This document shows, piece by piece, positions 35,797 to 47,531 of a stretch of 64,000 bases of DNA (positions within the stretch are counted from its first letter, which is position 1; each line of letters starts with the position of its first letter). Below the pieces are notes generated by a model. That model was not told the DNA's origin and made no database searches. It saw only the letters and a list, made by a program, of their open reading frames with translations. The stretch comes from Adiantum capillus-veneris (taxonomy: Eukaryota; Streptophyta; Polypodiopsida; Polypodiales; Pteridaceae), in the NCBI GenBank assembly GCA_014529385.2, contig CM043953.1, forward strand, positions 85,898,342 through 85,962,341, given 5' to 3'. Made by a program: the position numbers and the translations under genes.

Positions 35797-37071
35797 AATG
35801 GTGTTGCTGAACGAAAGAATCGCACTATTCTCAATGTTGTAAGATGTATGCTGATTCATTCTGGCTTATCTCGTGTTTTCTGGGCTGAAGCTACTTTGAC
35901 AGCAACATTTATTCAGAATCATCTTCCTACTACTGCACCCTCTGGTAAGATACCCATCACAGCATGGACAGGTGACATTCCTTCTGTATCTCATTTTCGA
36001 ACCTTTGGATGTATTGCTTATATTCATGTTCCCAAAGAAACACGAACAAAGCTTGATGCTCCTGGTCTTAAAGTTATTTTTATTGGATATTCTGACACTT
36101 CCAAAGGCTACAAATTCTATGACCCTTCCTCCAAGAAAGTAATTGTGAATCGTGATGCTACTTTTAACGAACAGCTTATGGGAGGTTCATGGTCCATGGA
36201 TGATTCTGATGATACTAAATCATTGCTTCAGGCTTTTCCATTTCTTTCAGAAGATGAAACTCTTCCTATAGAGCAACTTTCCTCCTCACAACCATCCATT
36301 CCAAATGTTGCCAATGATGATATTGATATTTTTGTTGATCTGCCTATTGATTTTGAACATGGCTCATGTCATGTTTATGATGACGATATTGCTGATAATG
36401 CTTTTTCTACTTCTGAAGATCCCGTTACTTATGATGAAGCTATCTCTACACCACAAAAGGATAAATGGCAGGAGGCTATGGAAGCAGAGTACGATTCTCT
36501 TATCTCTAAAGGTACATGGATACTAATTGAATTACCTCCTGGTCGTACAGCTATTAAATGTAAGTGGGTGTATAAAACAAAAGTAAAAGCAGATGGATCT
36601 TTTGACAAGTTCAAGGCGCGTTTAGTTGCAAAAGGCTACTCCCAAGTAGCTGGTGTGGATTATCAAGAGACTTTTTCACCAATTGTTCGCATTACAAGTG
36701 TTCAAGTTATATTGGCATTTGCTGTTCAATTTGATTTAGAAGCTCATCAAATGGATGTGCGAACTGCTTTTCTTAATGGTAACTTGGAAGAGGAAATTTA
36801 TATGGAACAACCAGAAGGGTTTGTTATTCCAGGTAAAGAAGACCTTGTTGCTCAACTCCATAAGGCACTATATGGTCTCAAACTATATGGTCTCAAAAAA
36901 GCTTCGCGAGCCTGGTATACAAAATTTGATCTTTTTCTCACCTCTAAAGGATTCATCTCTTGCTCGTCAGACCCCAACTTATACATAAAACGCCAAGGTA
37001 GCAATTTTGTGATTCTTGCTCTTTATGTGGATGATACCATCCTTGTTTCCAATGATTTGGGATTTCTTTAG
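35797..37071 (+). pseudogene. Copia integrase end and reverse transcriptase
   Basis: In the same frame as the preceding part after one TAG. It starts at the catalytic Glu (GVAERKNR), then the integrase C-terminus with FRTFGCIAYIHVPKE. Reverse transcriptase includes KCKWVYKTKVKADGS, HQMDVRTAFLNGNLEEEIYM and the catalytic YVDD near 37026. A 15-base tandem duplication at 36867-36896 repeats LYGLK inside the highly conserved LYGLKKASRAWY motif. It ends in TAG at 37069-37071 after the catalytic box. Confidence 0.92.
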
Positions 37072-38013
37072 CAAGTGAAAAAGTTATTGTCTTCTGCATT
37101 CGATATGGTGGATCTTGGAGAGATTCACTCTTGTCTTGGCATTCAAATCCAACGAAACCGTACAAAAGGTATTTTATTCCTTCGACAGTCAAAGTTTATT
37201 ACAAATAATATTCAAAAATTTGGTATGGAATCTGCACATTCAGCCAACACACCTTGTCTTGCGAGCTATACGAAGAATACTTCTGACAATGGCGGTCAAC
37301 TTGTCACAAATCAACCTTATGCTAACTTGATTGGATATCTTCAGTTTGTTGGCATGAACACTCGTCCTGATATTCTGTTTGCTGCTAACTATCTTGGACA
37401 ACATCTTGCATGTCCTTCTCTTAAGCATTGGTCTGCTGCAAAGCGTGTATTGAAATACTTGAAAGGCACTACAGATTTTGGTTTAGTCTATCGACGACAA
37501 CTCACATCGGATTCTATGCAATCTCTTTCTCTTTTGGGTTACACAGATGCAGACTGGGCAAGCTCACATTTATCTATGCGATCTACTAGTGGAAATTGCT
37601 TCTTTATAAATGGTTGTCTTGTTTCTTGGACCAGCAAGAAACAACGTTGTGTTGCAGTTTCTACGACTGAGTCAGAATATGTTGCTGCATCACTTGCAGC
37701 TCGTGAGTTGATTTGGCTTCGACAAATGCTGGTTGATATTGGTCACTCTCCTCTTTCTAGCACACCCTTGCAGTGTGACAACCAAAGTGCTATTAGTCTT
37801 GCAAAAGACTATGTTCAACATAATAAGTCAAAGCACATTGCTGTCCATTATCATTATGGCAGGTATGAAGTACGCAAGGGAACCATTATGGTTGAACACT
37901 GTCCAAGTGACCAGATGATTGCAGACATTTTGACCAAAGTCCTCAATGAGTCACGTTTCATCCTCTTGCGCTCGGAGCTTGGAGTTGCTTCGGCCTCACT
38001 CTTTCTAGATTAG
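37072..38013 (+). pseudogene. Copia reverse transcriptase end and RNase H
   Basis: It continues in frame after the TAG. It carries the thumb region (SSAFDMVDLGEIHSCLGIQI), YANLIGYLQFVGMNTRPDIL, and RNase H with GYTDADWASS, STTESEYVAAS and QCDNQSAISLA, the acidic residues of the family. Near the end HIAVHYH has Ala where HID is usual. It stops at TAG 38011-38013, leaving about 250 bases of 3' untranslated sequence and a GAGTGGGGG polypurine tract before the LTR. Confidence 0.92.
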
Positions 38014-38260
38014 CTTCTTTTCTATTGTAATAGCTTTGTACATATGACATTGTAATCTTTTAGGTACCATGCACTATGCACACTCCACATTTGCACCTTG
38101 TGATATCTAAGTCACTTGAATATTTGTACATAGATGCACAATTCACTTTCACATCAGCACCGCTGGTTCATATTTCACATTGTATAGGGGCTTGGGTTTT
38201 TCCCTTGAACTCCCCAAGGGTTTTTTCATCCAAAGCTAGAGACCTTTGTTTGAGTGGGGG

Positions 38261-38403
38261 TGTTGGAGCTATATATGGCTCACTCTACTGAACTTGGTCT
38301 CACCTATATATTTGTATCTTGTTCTCAATATGAATCAGTCTTTGGGAGCGTATATGGTGTGTCTCTTGTCTCATCTCTCTCTCTTTCTCTCTACATCTCA
38401 ACA
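38261..38403 (+). mobile_element. Copia 3' LTR
   Basis: It is the partner of 32924-33066, same length. It is preceded by GTTTGAGTGGGGG, the polypurine tract. Confidence 0.95.
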
Positions 38404-38956
38404 GTAACTGCAAGAGCCTCTCTTTGAATGCATCACTAGGCGGCCCAAGCAACTTCTCTAACATCTTGACCGTAGGCAACTCTACCTCCATAGGCAATAG
38501 TGCTTCCTTTCCATACACCAAATGAAATGGAGTAAACCCTGTACCTATCTTCACGGAAGTACGCTAAGCCCATAATACACTAGGCAATTCCAAATCCCAA
38601 TTCTTTCCTTGGTGCTCTACCACTTTAGAAAGAATTTGTACCAACTCACCATTGAATCTTTCATTTAAGCCATTACACTGCGGGTAATAAGGAGTGGTAT
38701 GCTGGTGCCTAATCTTCATCTTTGCGCATAAGAAGTCTAGCAGTTTGGCTCTAAATCATGGCCCCTTATCTGAAAGTAGCTCTAATGGCACCCCAAACTT
38801 GCAACATATTTCATCATACACAAATTTTGCCACATCCTTTGCAGTGATCTATTTTACTGCTATAGCCTCTGCCCATCTAGAGAGATAGTCCACTGCAGTC
38901 AAAATATAGCTTTTGCCCCTACTTGTGATAGGTAACGGGCCTATTGCATCAATCCC
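38404..38956 (-). pseudogene. Copy B integrase core
   Basis: It contains the D, D, E core as in copy A and the start of the C-terminal region up to the copia insertion. The three stops (TGA at the Trp before GIDAIG, TAG after AIAVK, TAG after VLWA) are at the same codons as in copy A. The other lineage changes are minor substitutions. Confidence 0.85.
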
Positions 38957-41900
38957 TCACTTTTCAAACACATCAAACGCCATAATGGTTTTTCGTAGCT
39001 CTGGCTTCAACACTCTCTTCCCAAATGCTTGACACCTATTGCAAGACCTACACCAATGGTGAACATCCTTGTGCAAACTAGGCCATACATACCCCTCTTG
39101 CAAAATCTTATGCAAGGTGATCTTTAGAGAAAACTGGCCACCACATGCGCCTTCATGATTCTCTTCCAACACTCTGTAAAGCTCCTCCCGCCAAGGTACA
39201 CATCTCAACACGAGATCAGCACCTTTCATGTATAAGACATCACCAATCAATTTGTACCTATATGCTCTACCCACAAAGCCATACTTCTTAGACTTCTGAA
39301 TCTCCTTTGGAATGATTCCTGTTAGCAAAAACTCCTCTTCTTGAGCCAAACTTTCCCGGCCATGATAAAGAGGTAAAGTGGTCCTCAACACAAATAGCTC
39401 CCCAATCATGCCTTGAGCTGCTTCATGTGCCTCTCCATTTAGAGCACGTTCAATGTGTCTGATGATCCATGCTTCGAAATTTTTTAACAGGCCTTTAATT
39501 CTGAAGCACATTTCCTTCAATGAGGTGTTCTTGCTCTTCCACACACCCAACACTCGCTTCACCACTAACAAGGCATCACCTTTTATGCTCAACCTTCGAA
39601 CCCCATGCTTCAAACAAATGTGTAATCCGGCTTCCGGAGTAGAATATTCAGCCTCATTGTTACTATGAGCATCCAATTTGAACCCTCTCTTGCATACTAG
39701 CTTCCCCTCTGGATCATAAAGTGCTATACCCCTTGAAGCTGCATCATGGATCTTTCTGTATGAACCATCAAAGAACAACACATGTGCATTGTTGATATGT
39801 GGCACTTCTTCAACTACCTTTCTCACCACCTCTTCCTTAACAATAAGGGGATTCTCCTTGTAGGTCAACAAATCAGCTAGGGTAGCCCTTGTACTATCTT
39901 CCACTAGAAAAGAGAACTCAAACTCTTGCAGCTCAATTACCCATTTCTTCACTACATTTGACATGTTAGTGCCATTAATTAACTGTGTCAAAAAGGCATA
40001 ACTCGTCAAGAAAACAAAAGGTCGTGGTAGCAAGTAATGACAAAATCGTCGACAAGCAAATATTACACTAGCCATCACTAGCTTTACTTCCGAGAACTTT
40101 CTCTCCGCTACCAACTTCACTCGGCTTGCACAATACACTGGCCTCATATAATGGCTGCCCTTACCCTTTTGCAATAGCATGGCTCCAATGGCATCATCCC
40201 CTACTGAGGGATTTTCATAAAAAACTTTCTCCCAATCAGGAGCCTGCATGGCTGACAACCCCCCTAACACCTCTTTCACCTCTTGAAACACTTCTTCACA
40301 CTTGTCATCCCATTGCAATGGATCATGCTTTGCCACTTGTTGTAATGGATAAAGAATCTGAGAAGATAATGGAATAAACCTTGCCATGTACTTCACTTTG
40401 TGTATAAAGGTTGCCAATTGCTTCGTACTCGTAGGTGATGGAAGAAGAATAATAGACTTAACCTTGTCTGGATCAGCCTCAATGCCATTTTCTGACACCA
40501 TATGGCCCAATAACTTCACCCTTGGCTGTGCTAGATGACATTTCTTTGGATTTAGTTGTCCTCCACATTCATCATATCGAGCAAATACCATCTGCAGGTT
40601 CTCATGGTGTTCAACCCTACTGCTATAAACACAGAAGTCATCCATAAAAGCTTTAACACAACTACCAATGAATGGTTCCAACACCCAATTTGCTCTCTCT
40701 TGATAAAAGGAAGGTCCATTTGACAACCCAAATGGCAATATTGTGTAGCAATAGCAGCCCCATGGCGTAATAAAAGTGGTCTTTGTGCGGTCTTTAAGAG
40801 CAATCTTCAATTGAAAATAGCCTGAAAAACCATCACACACACTGTACCTCTCATAACCTGCCACTGAATCCAAGATCTGATCGATGAATGGAAGAGGATA
40901 TGGGTTCTTCTTAGTGGCTGCGTTTAAGGGTTTAAAATCTACACAAATTCTCCACTTCCCATCCTTCTTTGGACTGACTACAATTGGACTCACCCATTCT
41001 GTGGTCTCCACAGGGACTATGAACCCTGCCTTCAACAACTTGTCCACCTCTTCTCGCAAGGCTTCCATTTTCTCTTGACCCATCCTTCTTAGCCTTTGCC
41101 GCACTGGCTCAGCACCTTCTTTCAGCTCTATATGCATCTCTTCGCCCTTGAACCCTCTGATCTCTTCATATGAAGTAATGAACAAATCAGGAAAACTAGC
41201 CAGCATGTGCAAATATATATCCTTCTCCATAATTGAGAGGTCTCCACTGATCATTTGTGTCATCAATTTGTGCTTCTTTGACAACTCAACCTTGGTTTGC
41301 AGCAGCCCTTCAATCCCTTCATAAGGCTCTTCACTTTCATCTTCAACCTCATTCGCAAATGCAACTAAACCAAACTCTTGGATTTCTTTGTCCATAAAAA
41401 GAAATGCAACATCAGCATCCTCATCACTACTGGTAGTGCTATCACTGTCCTCATCTGTCACCGTGGAAGAGTCTTCATCACTAGACTCATCCTCATCTTC
41501 ATAAACCTCCTCTAATCGTTTCCTTGTGTCCATATTATAAAGCTTCTTGGTACCTGTCTTTCCATAGAGGCTAATCGTACCATGTCGCCAATCTTGAACA
41601 GCTCCCACTACACGTAACCATGGTCTGCCCAGTATAATAGGATATGCTCCCAACCCTGCTGGCATAACATGAAAATCAATCACTGCCTTTGCATCATATG
41701 CCTCCACTTCTAAGCTCTTTACAACACCCAAGCATTTTACTTTTTGATGGTTTGCCAATCTGATCCAAAAACCTGACACCCCAGACATTGCAAGACCCAT
41801 CTTCTCAACGCATGAGTGTGTAATGACACATATTTGGGCTCTACCATCCACATAACCTTGTCCCAAATTTTCCCTTTTATGCCACACATCTACTATTGGG

Positions 41901-42799
41901 CAAATGTCTGGTAGCTCATTCATTGCCAACACCTTCACTGAACCTCTCTCTGGCTCTTTCTCCATTGGGTTAACCATCCTCTTCCACTGTCGCTTTAGCT
42001 TAGGCACCATCTCTATAAGCTGCCCAAAAGTAACATCTGCCTTCCTGCTCGTCAGATCCTCCTTCAAGCCATAGCTTAATTGCCCATCCCCTAGTGGAAA
42101 ATCTGAAACATGAAACTTTCGACGAGATCTCCTTTTTCTCTTGGCCTTGACATCCTCGCCTTCATGGCTCTTTCCTTTCTTCTTACTAGGACCTGGGGCA
42201 CTTCTTCCTTCCTTATCCTCTGTGGTCCTCTTCCCAATAGGAATCACTAATGTATCCTCTAGCTTTGATGCCTTCTCCAAGGTGACTACACTTAGCACTT
42301 TTGTATTTCCCTTTTCCTCTTGGGTTAATCCATTGGTTCCTTCATCTCCCTTGATTTCGATGCCATAATCATTTGACCTAGTTAACACCTGTCTTGGCAA
42401 TGGATACATGTCTCCCCCCATCCTTGGTGGCTTATCACATTGCGGGCTAATGTGACCCAACTCTCCATAATTATAACATGTGGGCGTCTGCCTCCAAAAC
42501 CTACCATTGCTTTGTCCATCACCATTCCTAGGCCTTTCTTCACCTCCTGGATGATTTACAAACCTCCCTCGACCTCGATTATTTCCCACTTGACCTAGCA
42601 TGTTTAGGCTGAGATTCTTCATCAAATCTACCACTTGCCTCATGTCTTGCCTTAGCCCATCATCTTGCACCGATGTAGTGACCACTGCTGGCATAACCTG
42701 AGTAGTAACAGGAACTAGTAGTTCATGATGAACCCCTGACATGCGACCTTGTAAAGACTTTATAGGCTGAAATTCAAACCTCATGGGCAAAGACTCCAC
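38957..42799 (-). pseudogene. Copy B gag C-terminus, protease, RT, both RNase H domains and integrase zinc region
   Basis: An uninterrupted 1280-codon frame, the best-preserved coding stretch in the window. Approximate residues: zinc knuckle CYNYGELGHISPQC at 108 (second Cys is Tyr); protease YVDGRAQICVIT at 316 (Arg where copy A has Gly, probably inactivating); Asp/Glu/Ser-rich linker near 430-480; reverse transcriptase with FMDDFCVYSS near 720; degenerate first RNase H near 890; archaeal-type RNase H from FFDGSYRK near 1010 through NNEAEY and KGDALLVV to NGEAHEAA, where His replaces the expected final Asp; integrase zinc region CRSCNRCQ near the end. TGA after FDVFEK ends the frame. Classified as pseudogene because gag start and integrase are cut off by stops. 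Confidence 0.9.
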
Positions 42800-43314
42800 C
42801 CCTAACTAGCTCATTTTTCTCAACTTCCACTCTTTGTTCGTTGCTACCTCTAGTACATCTTCATATGTGCTAGGCTTCTTTAGCTCCACTCTCCAACGTA
42901 TATTCTCCCAAAGACCAGCTAAGAACCTGTCCTTCTTCATCATGTCAGGAGGGGGTACCTGTGGTGCTAAGGCCTTGCACATCCGCTCCCATGCCAATGA
43001 GAACTTACGTATGTACGCATCTACTGGCTCACCTTCCTTTTGCACTAAAGCCTGTACTTCTTGCCACACTTTGTCAGGATCTTCTATCTTGACAAAATCC
43101 ACTTTCAACCCATACCGTGGATCCGTGCACGCAACTCCTCTTCAAATGTTTTGGACCAGACTCGTGCATCACTCTTCAAACAAATCTGGAGAAGACGTAA
43201 CATCTGCGCAGGGTCATGATTCTGGTTGCTAATGCAGGCAACCTCCATCTTTTCCAAAAAATCTTCCACATCTTCATCACTTCTTCCATGAAACTCCGGA
43301 TAAGAGAAAGCCAT
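42800..43314 (-). pseudogene. Copy B gag N-terminus
   Basis: ATG at 43314 (MAFSYPEFHGRSDEDVEDFL). A one-base deletion near 43124 shifts the frame after FEEELRA, and the downstream frame 42806-43108 continues to KMS and a TAG at 42806-42808 where copy A has CAG. The 1280-codon frame resumes immediately after. The two lesions separate gag from pol. Confidence 0.87.
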
Positions 43315-44357
43315 GGCTACCCAAGTTACAATGCTTTGAGAACCCCTTTGAACACACGTGCAAGAACCCAAAACTTTTGACTACCCAATCCCCAGAAACT
43401 TCAATGGAGCTCAACTTTATATAAGGACAAACACATGCACATCAAATGAGTTTTCATAATTGATGATCGGAATTACAATAGGCAAAGGACATTCCAAGAT
43501 CTCTTGTAATCTTCTTGGCCCGAACATAAAGACTATGCGCTGCTGGAAAAAAATCTTCCTGGACACATGAACATTTATCTGGATTCTTTGAGTTAAATGA
43601 AATGGAGTGAATTGAGGGCCATTTTGATCATCCATTAAAGCCAACCATGAAGCTCCCAAGAAGGCACACCTGACTTAACCTCTGATTTTGCCAAAATTTC
43701 AGCAGCATAACAGCATAAATGGCTCAAAAGACCAAAAAACCACCCATCATAACTTGGAAAAATTTTGGTAGAGTTTCCCCAGAAATAGAGCAGTAGGAAC
43801 CCAAAATATAGACTGTCTATGTATGCATAAACTGCCAACAATAGAACCCGAGCATCAATTAGGAATCACTAGTATATAGCCTATGGCAAGGTCATGAAAA
43901 GGGTGCTCCAGCTACCTGTATCACCGAAAGGATCTCCACATTTGAGAATCCCCCAGCTCAATAAAAACCTCACGATATCGACCCTCACACGAAGGCTAAT
44001 GCAAATCATGTATAGTCAAGTCTTAGAAATGACTATCTTCCAGACCAAGTCTCAGAAATGGCTGGGACTTCCAAATAAAACCAAATATGGCTCCACAAAG
44101 TTATACAATGGCAGTTTCCAAAATTAACGTACAATCCAGCAGACAATGCGCTCAAACAGGCGCCAAATGATGCATACCCACAACAGCTGCAAGTGACTCC
44201 ACTGCTAGTATATCACTGTACTCCAGCTACCTATACCTGTGTGAATCACCTATACATGTACCTGTCCTTGTAACCTGTAACCTGTAACTTGTAGTTTGCA
44301 ACCTGTAATCCCGAATCTCGAAGCTTGAAGCTCGAAGCAGAAGGTACTCGAAGAAGA
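43315..44357 (-). other. Copy B leader
   Basis: A non-coding leader nearly identical to 30262-31311 of copy A. No gene or additional insertion was seen. Confidence 0.8.
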
Positions 44358-44375
44358 TCCTCCGTGGGGGCGCCA
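44358..44375 (-). other. Primer-binding site of copy B
   Basis: On the minus strand TGGCGCCCCCACGGAGGA, six bases inside LTR3; one base differs from copy A. Confidence 0.7.
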
Positions 44376-44381
44376 AAAGAA

Positions 44382-45522
44382 TGTGAGCGGGATGAAAACA
44401 CACACAGCGCCTCTATAACGACCTGACACACACTCTTGGGAAGATACACACACACACACTATGGGGCACCACTCGGCTTACACAACACACCTGGCCGAGA
44501 CAAGGAACACACCTTTGGAGTGAGAGGAGAGAGACTATCCACTTGCCCACTCCACACAGACACACACACACACATACCCAAAAAACTCAGCTCAAAAGAG
44601 GATAATTTCTGATGTTTAGAAACAATTGAGCTTGGGCCAACACCAATGGGGCAAATCGCTCACACAATATGGGTAAAAGATACCAGATACAATCACAAAT
44701 TGGAGCAGAAGCTTCGCTCATAGGCGAACTTACACAGCCAAAACAGTAGAAAAAGAGTGAGGAATTTGGCAAAATGGACAGTGCCATCACGTCCGGAATG
44801 GCCCAAAACCCCAGTCTACAATGTCAAAGTGCTCAAATCCGACGTCGGATGAGCAGTTTACGACCAAAACAAGCTCCAAAAACACCAAAAACACACCTGC
44901 GGCTGTTCCTCCTCTATTCTCCATGTTTTTTCTAGTCTTCTCTCAATTTTTTCAGTTCCTACACTTAGCGTTATTAGTTGGGCACCCTTGGCCATTTAGA
45001 AGATCTCAAACGGACCCCGAACAGGCCAAAAACTGACCTCGCACTACATAGTTGTCACCTTTTTGCATCATCCGCACACCTGGCACTCATTTCTTTTCAA
45101 TAATGCGTCTCGCAACCACGTGAAGTGGCCCCAAAAAGTGGTCCTAATGATGATCTTTCTGCATAACTCTCACAAGAAAAAACCCACGTTGTGTCCGTAC
45201 TTCTCCACGTGCAAGTATTGACCCCATTCGACGTCCTGACGCCACTAGATGCCATCTGACGCACCTGCTTACCTCATGTCGTCGACCCGTGGATAGCTTC
45301 CTCGAGAAGTTTTACGCACTAACAACTCCTCTTTATTATAGAAAAAAACACACTAGTACTGGTAATAGTGAAAATCGATGCACTATGTACACCCTGTCCT
45401 ACCTGTACACATGTGGGCCCCACGTAACCACCTGGCTCTGAAAAATGGGCAATTCTTTATTTGATGCACCATGCATGTATATGTACATATGCGCAATCCG
45501 TTGCTTCAAAAAACTCCTGACA
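44382..45522 (-). mobile_element. LTR3 (5' LTR of copy B)
   Basis: In plus orientation it begins TGTGAGCGGG and ends CCTGACA. It is followed by ACGT, the right target-site copy, and then by the leader of element C. TATA-like motif on the minus strand at 45332-45340. Confidence 0.92.
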
Positions 45523-46287
45523 ACGTGCAAGAACCCAAAACTTCTTACTGACTCAATTCCCATAAACTTTAATGGAGCATGTTTTAAGATAAGGACAAAC
45601 ACATGCACATCAAATAAGTTTTCAGAGTTAATCATTGGAATTACAATAGGCAAAGGAAATTCCAGTATCTCTCTTAATCTTCTTGGCCCGAACAGAAAGA
45701 CTATGTGCTGCTGGGAAAAAATCTTCCTAGACACATGAACGTTTATCTGGATTCTTTGAGTTAAATGAAAAGGAGTGAATTGAGGTCCATTTTGATTATC
45801 CATTAAAGTCACCCATGCAGCTCCCAAGAAAGCACATCTGTCTTATCCTCCAATTTTGCCAAAATTTCAGTAGCATAACAACATAAATGGCTTAAAAGAC
45901 CAAAAGACCAGCCATCATAACTTGGAAAATTTTTGACAGAGTTTTCCCTGAAGTAGAGCAGTATGAACCCAAAATATAGACTGTATATGTATGCATAAAC
46001 TACCAACAATAGAATCCGAGTAGGACTCACTAGTACATAGCCTAGGGCGAGGCCACGAAAAGGGTGCTCTAGCCACCTGTATCACCAAAAGGATCTCACA
46101 TTTGAGAATCCCCTAGCTCAATAAAACCTCACGCTATCGACCCTCTCACGAAGGCTTATGCAAATCTCGTATAGTCAAGTCTCAGAAATGACTATCTTCC
46201 AGATCAAGTCTCAGAAATGGCTGGGACTGCCAAATAAAACCAAGTATGGCTCCATAAAGGCGTACAATGGCAGTTTCCACAAGTAAC
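45523..46287 (-). other. Element C leader, right piece
   Basis: It starts ACGTGCAAGAACCC and aligns with the leader of A (30303-31070) with many substitutions and small indels, clearly more diverged than A is from B. It is the continuation of the C gag at 20583-21029, separated by the A/B array. The match stops near 46287, where the H2 LTR begins. No gene. Confidence 0.8.
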
Positions 46288-47156
46288 ATTGGTGCAGGCA
46301 AAGTTGACCAGTGCTATAAAGTGTGCTATGCAGTGCAAAGGGTGCTAGCATGCGCATGGAAAAGGGCTAAAGCAGGTATGAAGACCTTGGGTAGGAAAGT
46401 GGCAGCGGAAATGCATGCTTAAGACGGTTTTTTAGGCCAAGGGGGGCCTCCAAAGAGGGTGGATTGGGATGGCATGTCAAAGTGTTTGATATGCAAGGAA
46501 TGTGTCCCAAAATGAAGTGCTCAAGGTGCTCTAGAAGCCCATCTAGACGCCTCGTCAAACGGAGATTTGGTGTGAAAGATATATCAGTCCAAAGTTAGGA
46601 GGCTTTGCAGATCCACCACGGGCATGGCAGGTATAGACAGATGGCGAAAGCTGCGATCAATGGGTATGCATGTAAAGCTCAAGCTGTGGAGCATGCCGGT
46701 CTTTTCGGATTGCCATTCGGAGCTCAGACGGGGAAGTTATGGCCTGTGGAATATTCGTAGGGGGTCGGGTACATGCTCACCGTGCTGAGTTGATAGACCT
46801 GCTCGCAGGGACTTTTCTCAGCTCGCCAATATTCTAAAAAATTGCATGTGATGTAAGGAGTCAACCAAAATTTACGGCTTGCCGATCAATGTCGTGGGCA
46901 TCGCGATACGCACAGTTCAGCTGGGCAGGCAATCATGATGGGAAGGGATCAGATATTTTTTTCCCGTTTCTTGAATAGGTTGTCCAAATCCAAGGTGTGG
47001 AATGGTGGGGAAGCGCCAGGGTTCAGAGCCGGCAGGTGGATCTCCCATGTGGCATGACCGAAGAACTTATTGGGCGAACACGTAGCACCGACGGCACGTG
47101 AGTCAAATGTTGGAGCTCTCTTTGTTTTGTAAATGAAAAAAGGAAGGGTTGGGTGG

Positions 47157-47531
47157 CCTCAACACTAAAGGGCACGGGAGAATTTTTGAAGCGCAAGCGG
47201 TGGGATCCACGGCAGCGAAGTCAAGACACGACGATCGAGACGCACGCAACTGTAGGATGCCGGGGTAAACTATGACACGAAAAGGTAAACTTGGACAAGC
47301 AGGGGAGGCTGTCCGAGTTTATTTATCATTATTTGGTTTGCCCATATGTCAACTCCCCCGTCGCAAGTGTAGCGGTTAGAGCATTGGGCTCTCATGGTGG
47401 TGGCGAGGGTTCGAGTCTCTGAGCCTGCGATCAACGCCCATTTTTTATGCCATCCATCCGTCTCGAGATTCCCCCTTTGGACCCCCACCGCGGATCCCAT
47501 CTCTTTTCTCCCGTGCCCTTTAGTGCTGAGG
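47157..47531. mobile_element. 375-bp terminal-inverted-repeat (MITE-like) element
   Basis: The ends are inverted repeats of 26 bases with one mismatch: the left contains CACTAAAGGGCACGGGAGA at 47163-47181 and the right its complement. Nine bases are repeated at the edges: GTTGGGTGG (47148-47156) and GTTGGCTGG (47532-47540), one mismatch. LTRb near 51503 and LTRc near 53721 show the empty site. A 9-bp duplication is typical of Mutator-like elements; the CACTA string near the tip is off the exact end and a 3-bp duplication is not seen, so a CACTA element is less likely. It has no coding capacity. Confidence 0.88.
47361..47430 (+). ncRNA. tRNA-like Pol III promoter inside the TIR element
   Basis: TAGCGGTTAGAGC (47370-47382) resembles box A and GGTTCGAGTCT (47408-47418) fits box B of tRNA genes. 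The segment is bounded by TCGCA and TGCGA, which could pair as an acceptor stem 70 bases apart. I could not fold a convincing anticodon stem, so this is a degenerate tRNA or a tRNA-derived SINE-like head, not a working tRNA gene. Confidence 0.5.

Larger units (their letters stand above)
32919..38407 (+). mobile_element. Ty1/copia element with 143-bp LTRs, nested in copy B
   Basis: A full-length plus-strand element 32924-38403 (5480 bases). The target-site copies are GTAAA on the left and GTAA(C) on the right; copy A shows the empty site. Domain order is gag, two zinc knuckles, protease, integrase, reverse transcriptase, RNase H, the order that defines Ty1/copia. The LTRs differ at five of 143 positions by my eye alignment. 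It has few lesions (one frameshift and three stops), so it is among the youngest insertions here. Confidence 0.95.
21071..45526 (-). mobile_element. Tandem family-B array: LTR1-A-LTR2-B-LTR3
   Basis: Three LTRs of 1142, 1142 and 1141 bases alternate with two collinear internal regions, all on the minus strand. The outer flanks are both ACGT (21071-21074 and 45523-45526). Rejoining the host at that site gives the uninterrupted leader sequence found inside A and B (GAACACACGTGCAAGAACC). The middle LTR has no duplication around it: the element 5' side (AAGAA) is on its left and the 3' side (TAATT) on its right. This is the expected product of unequal recombination between LTRs, or insertion of a tandem form. 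Both internal regions hold later insertions. Confidence 0.9.

Noticed and set aside
40126-40377. Plus-strand ORFs in A and B (for example 40126-40377, 42141-42368, 27073-27324)
   Set aside because: They are antisense shadows of the pol genes and are shared by A and B only because the copies are duplicates.
47361-47430. Functional tRNA gene
   Set aside because: A and B boxes are present but I could not form an anticodon stem, and the acceptor stem is only five clean pairs.
47157-47531. CACTA (En/Spm) element
   Set aside because: CACTA lies six bases inside the inverted repeat and the flanking bases do not give a 3-bp duplication; the 9-bp duplication fits better outside.
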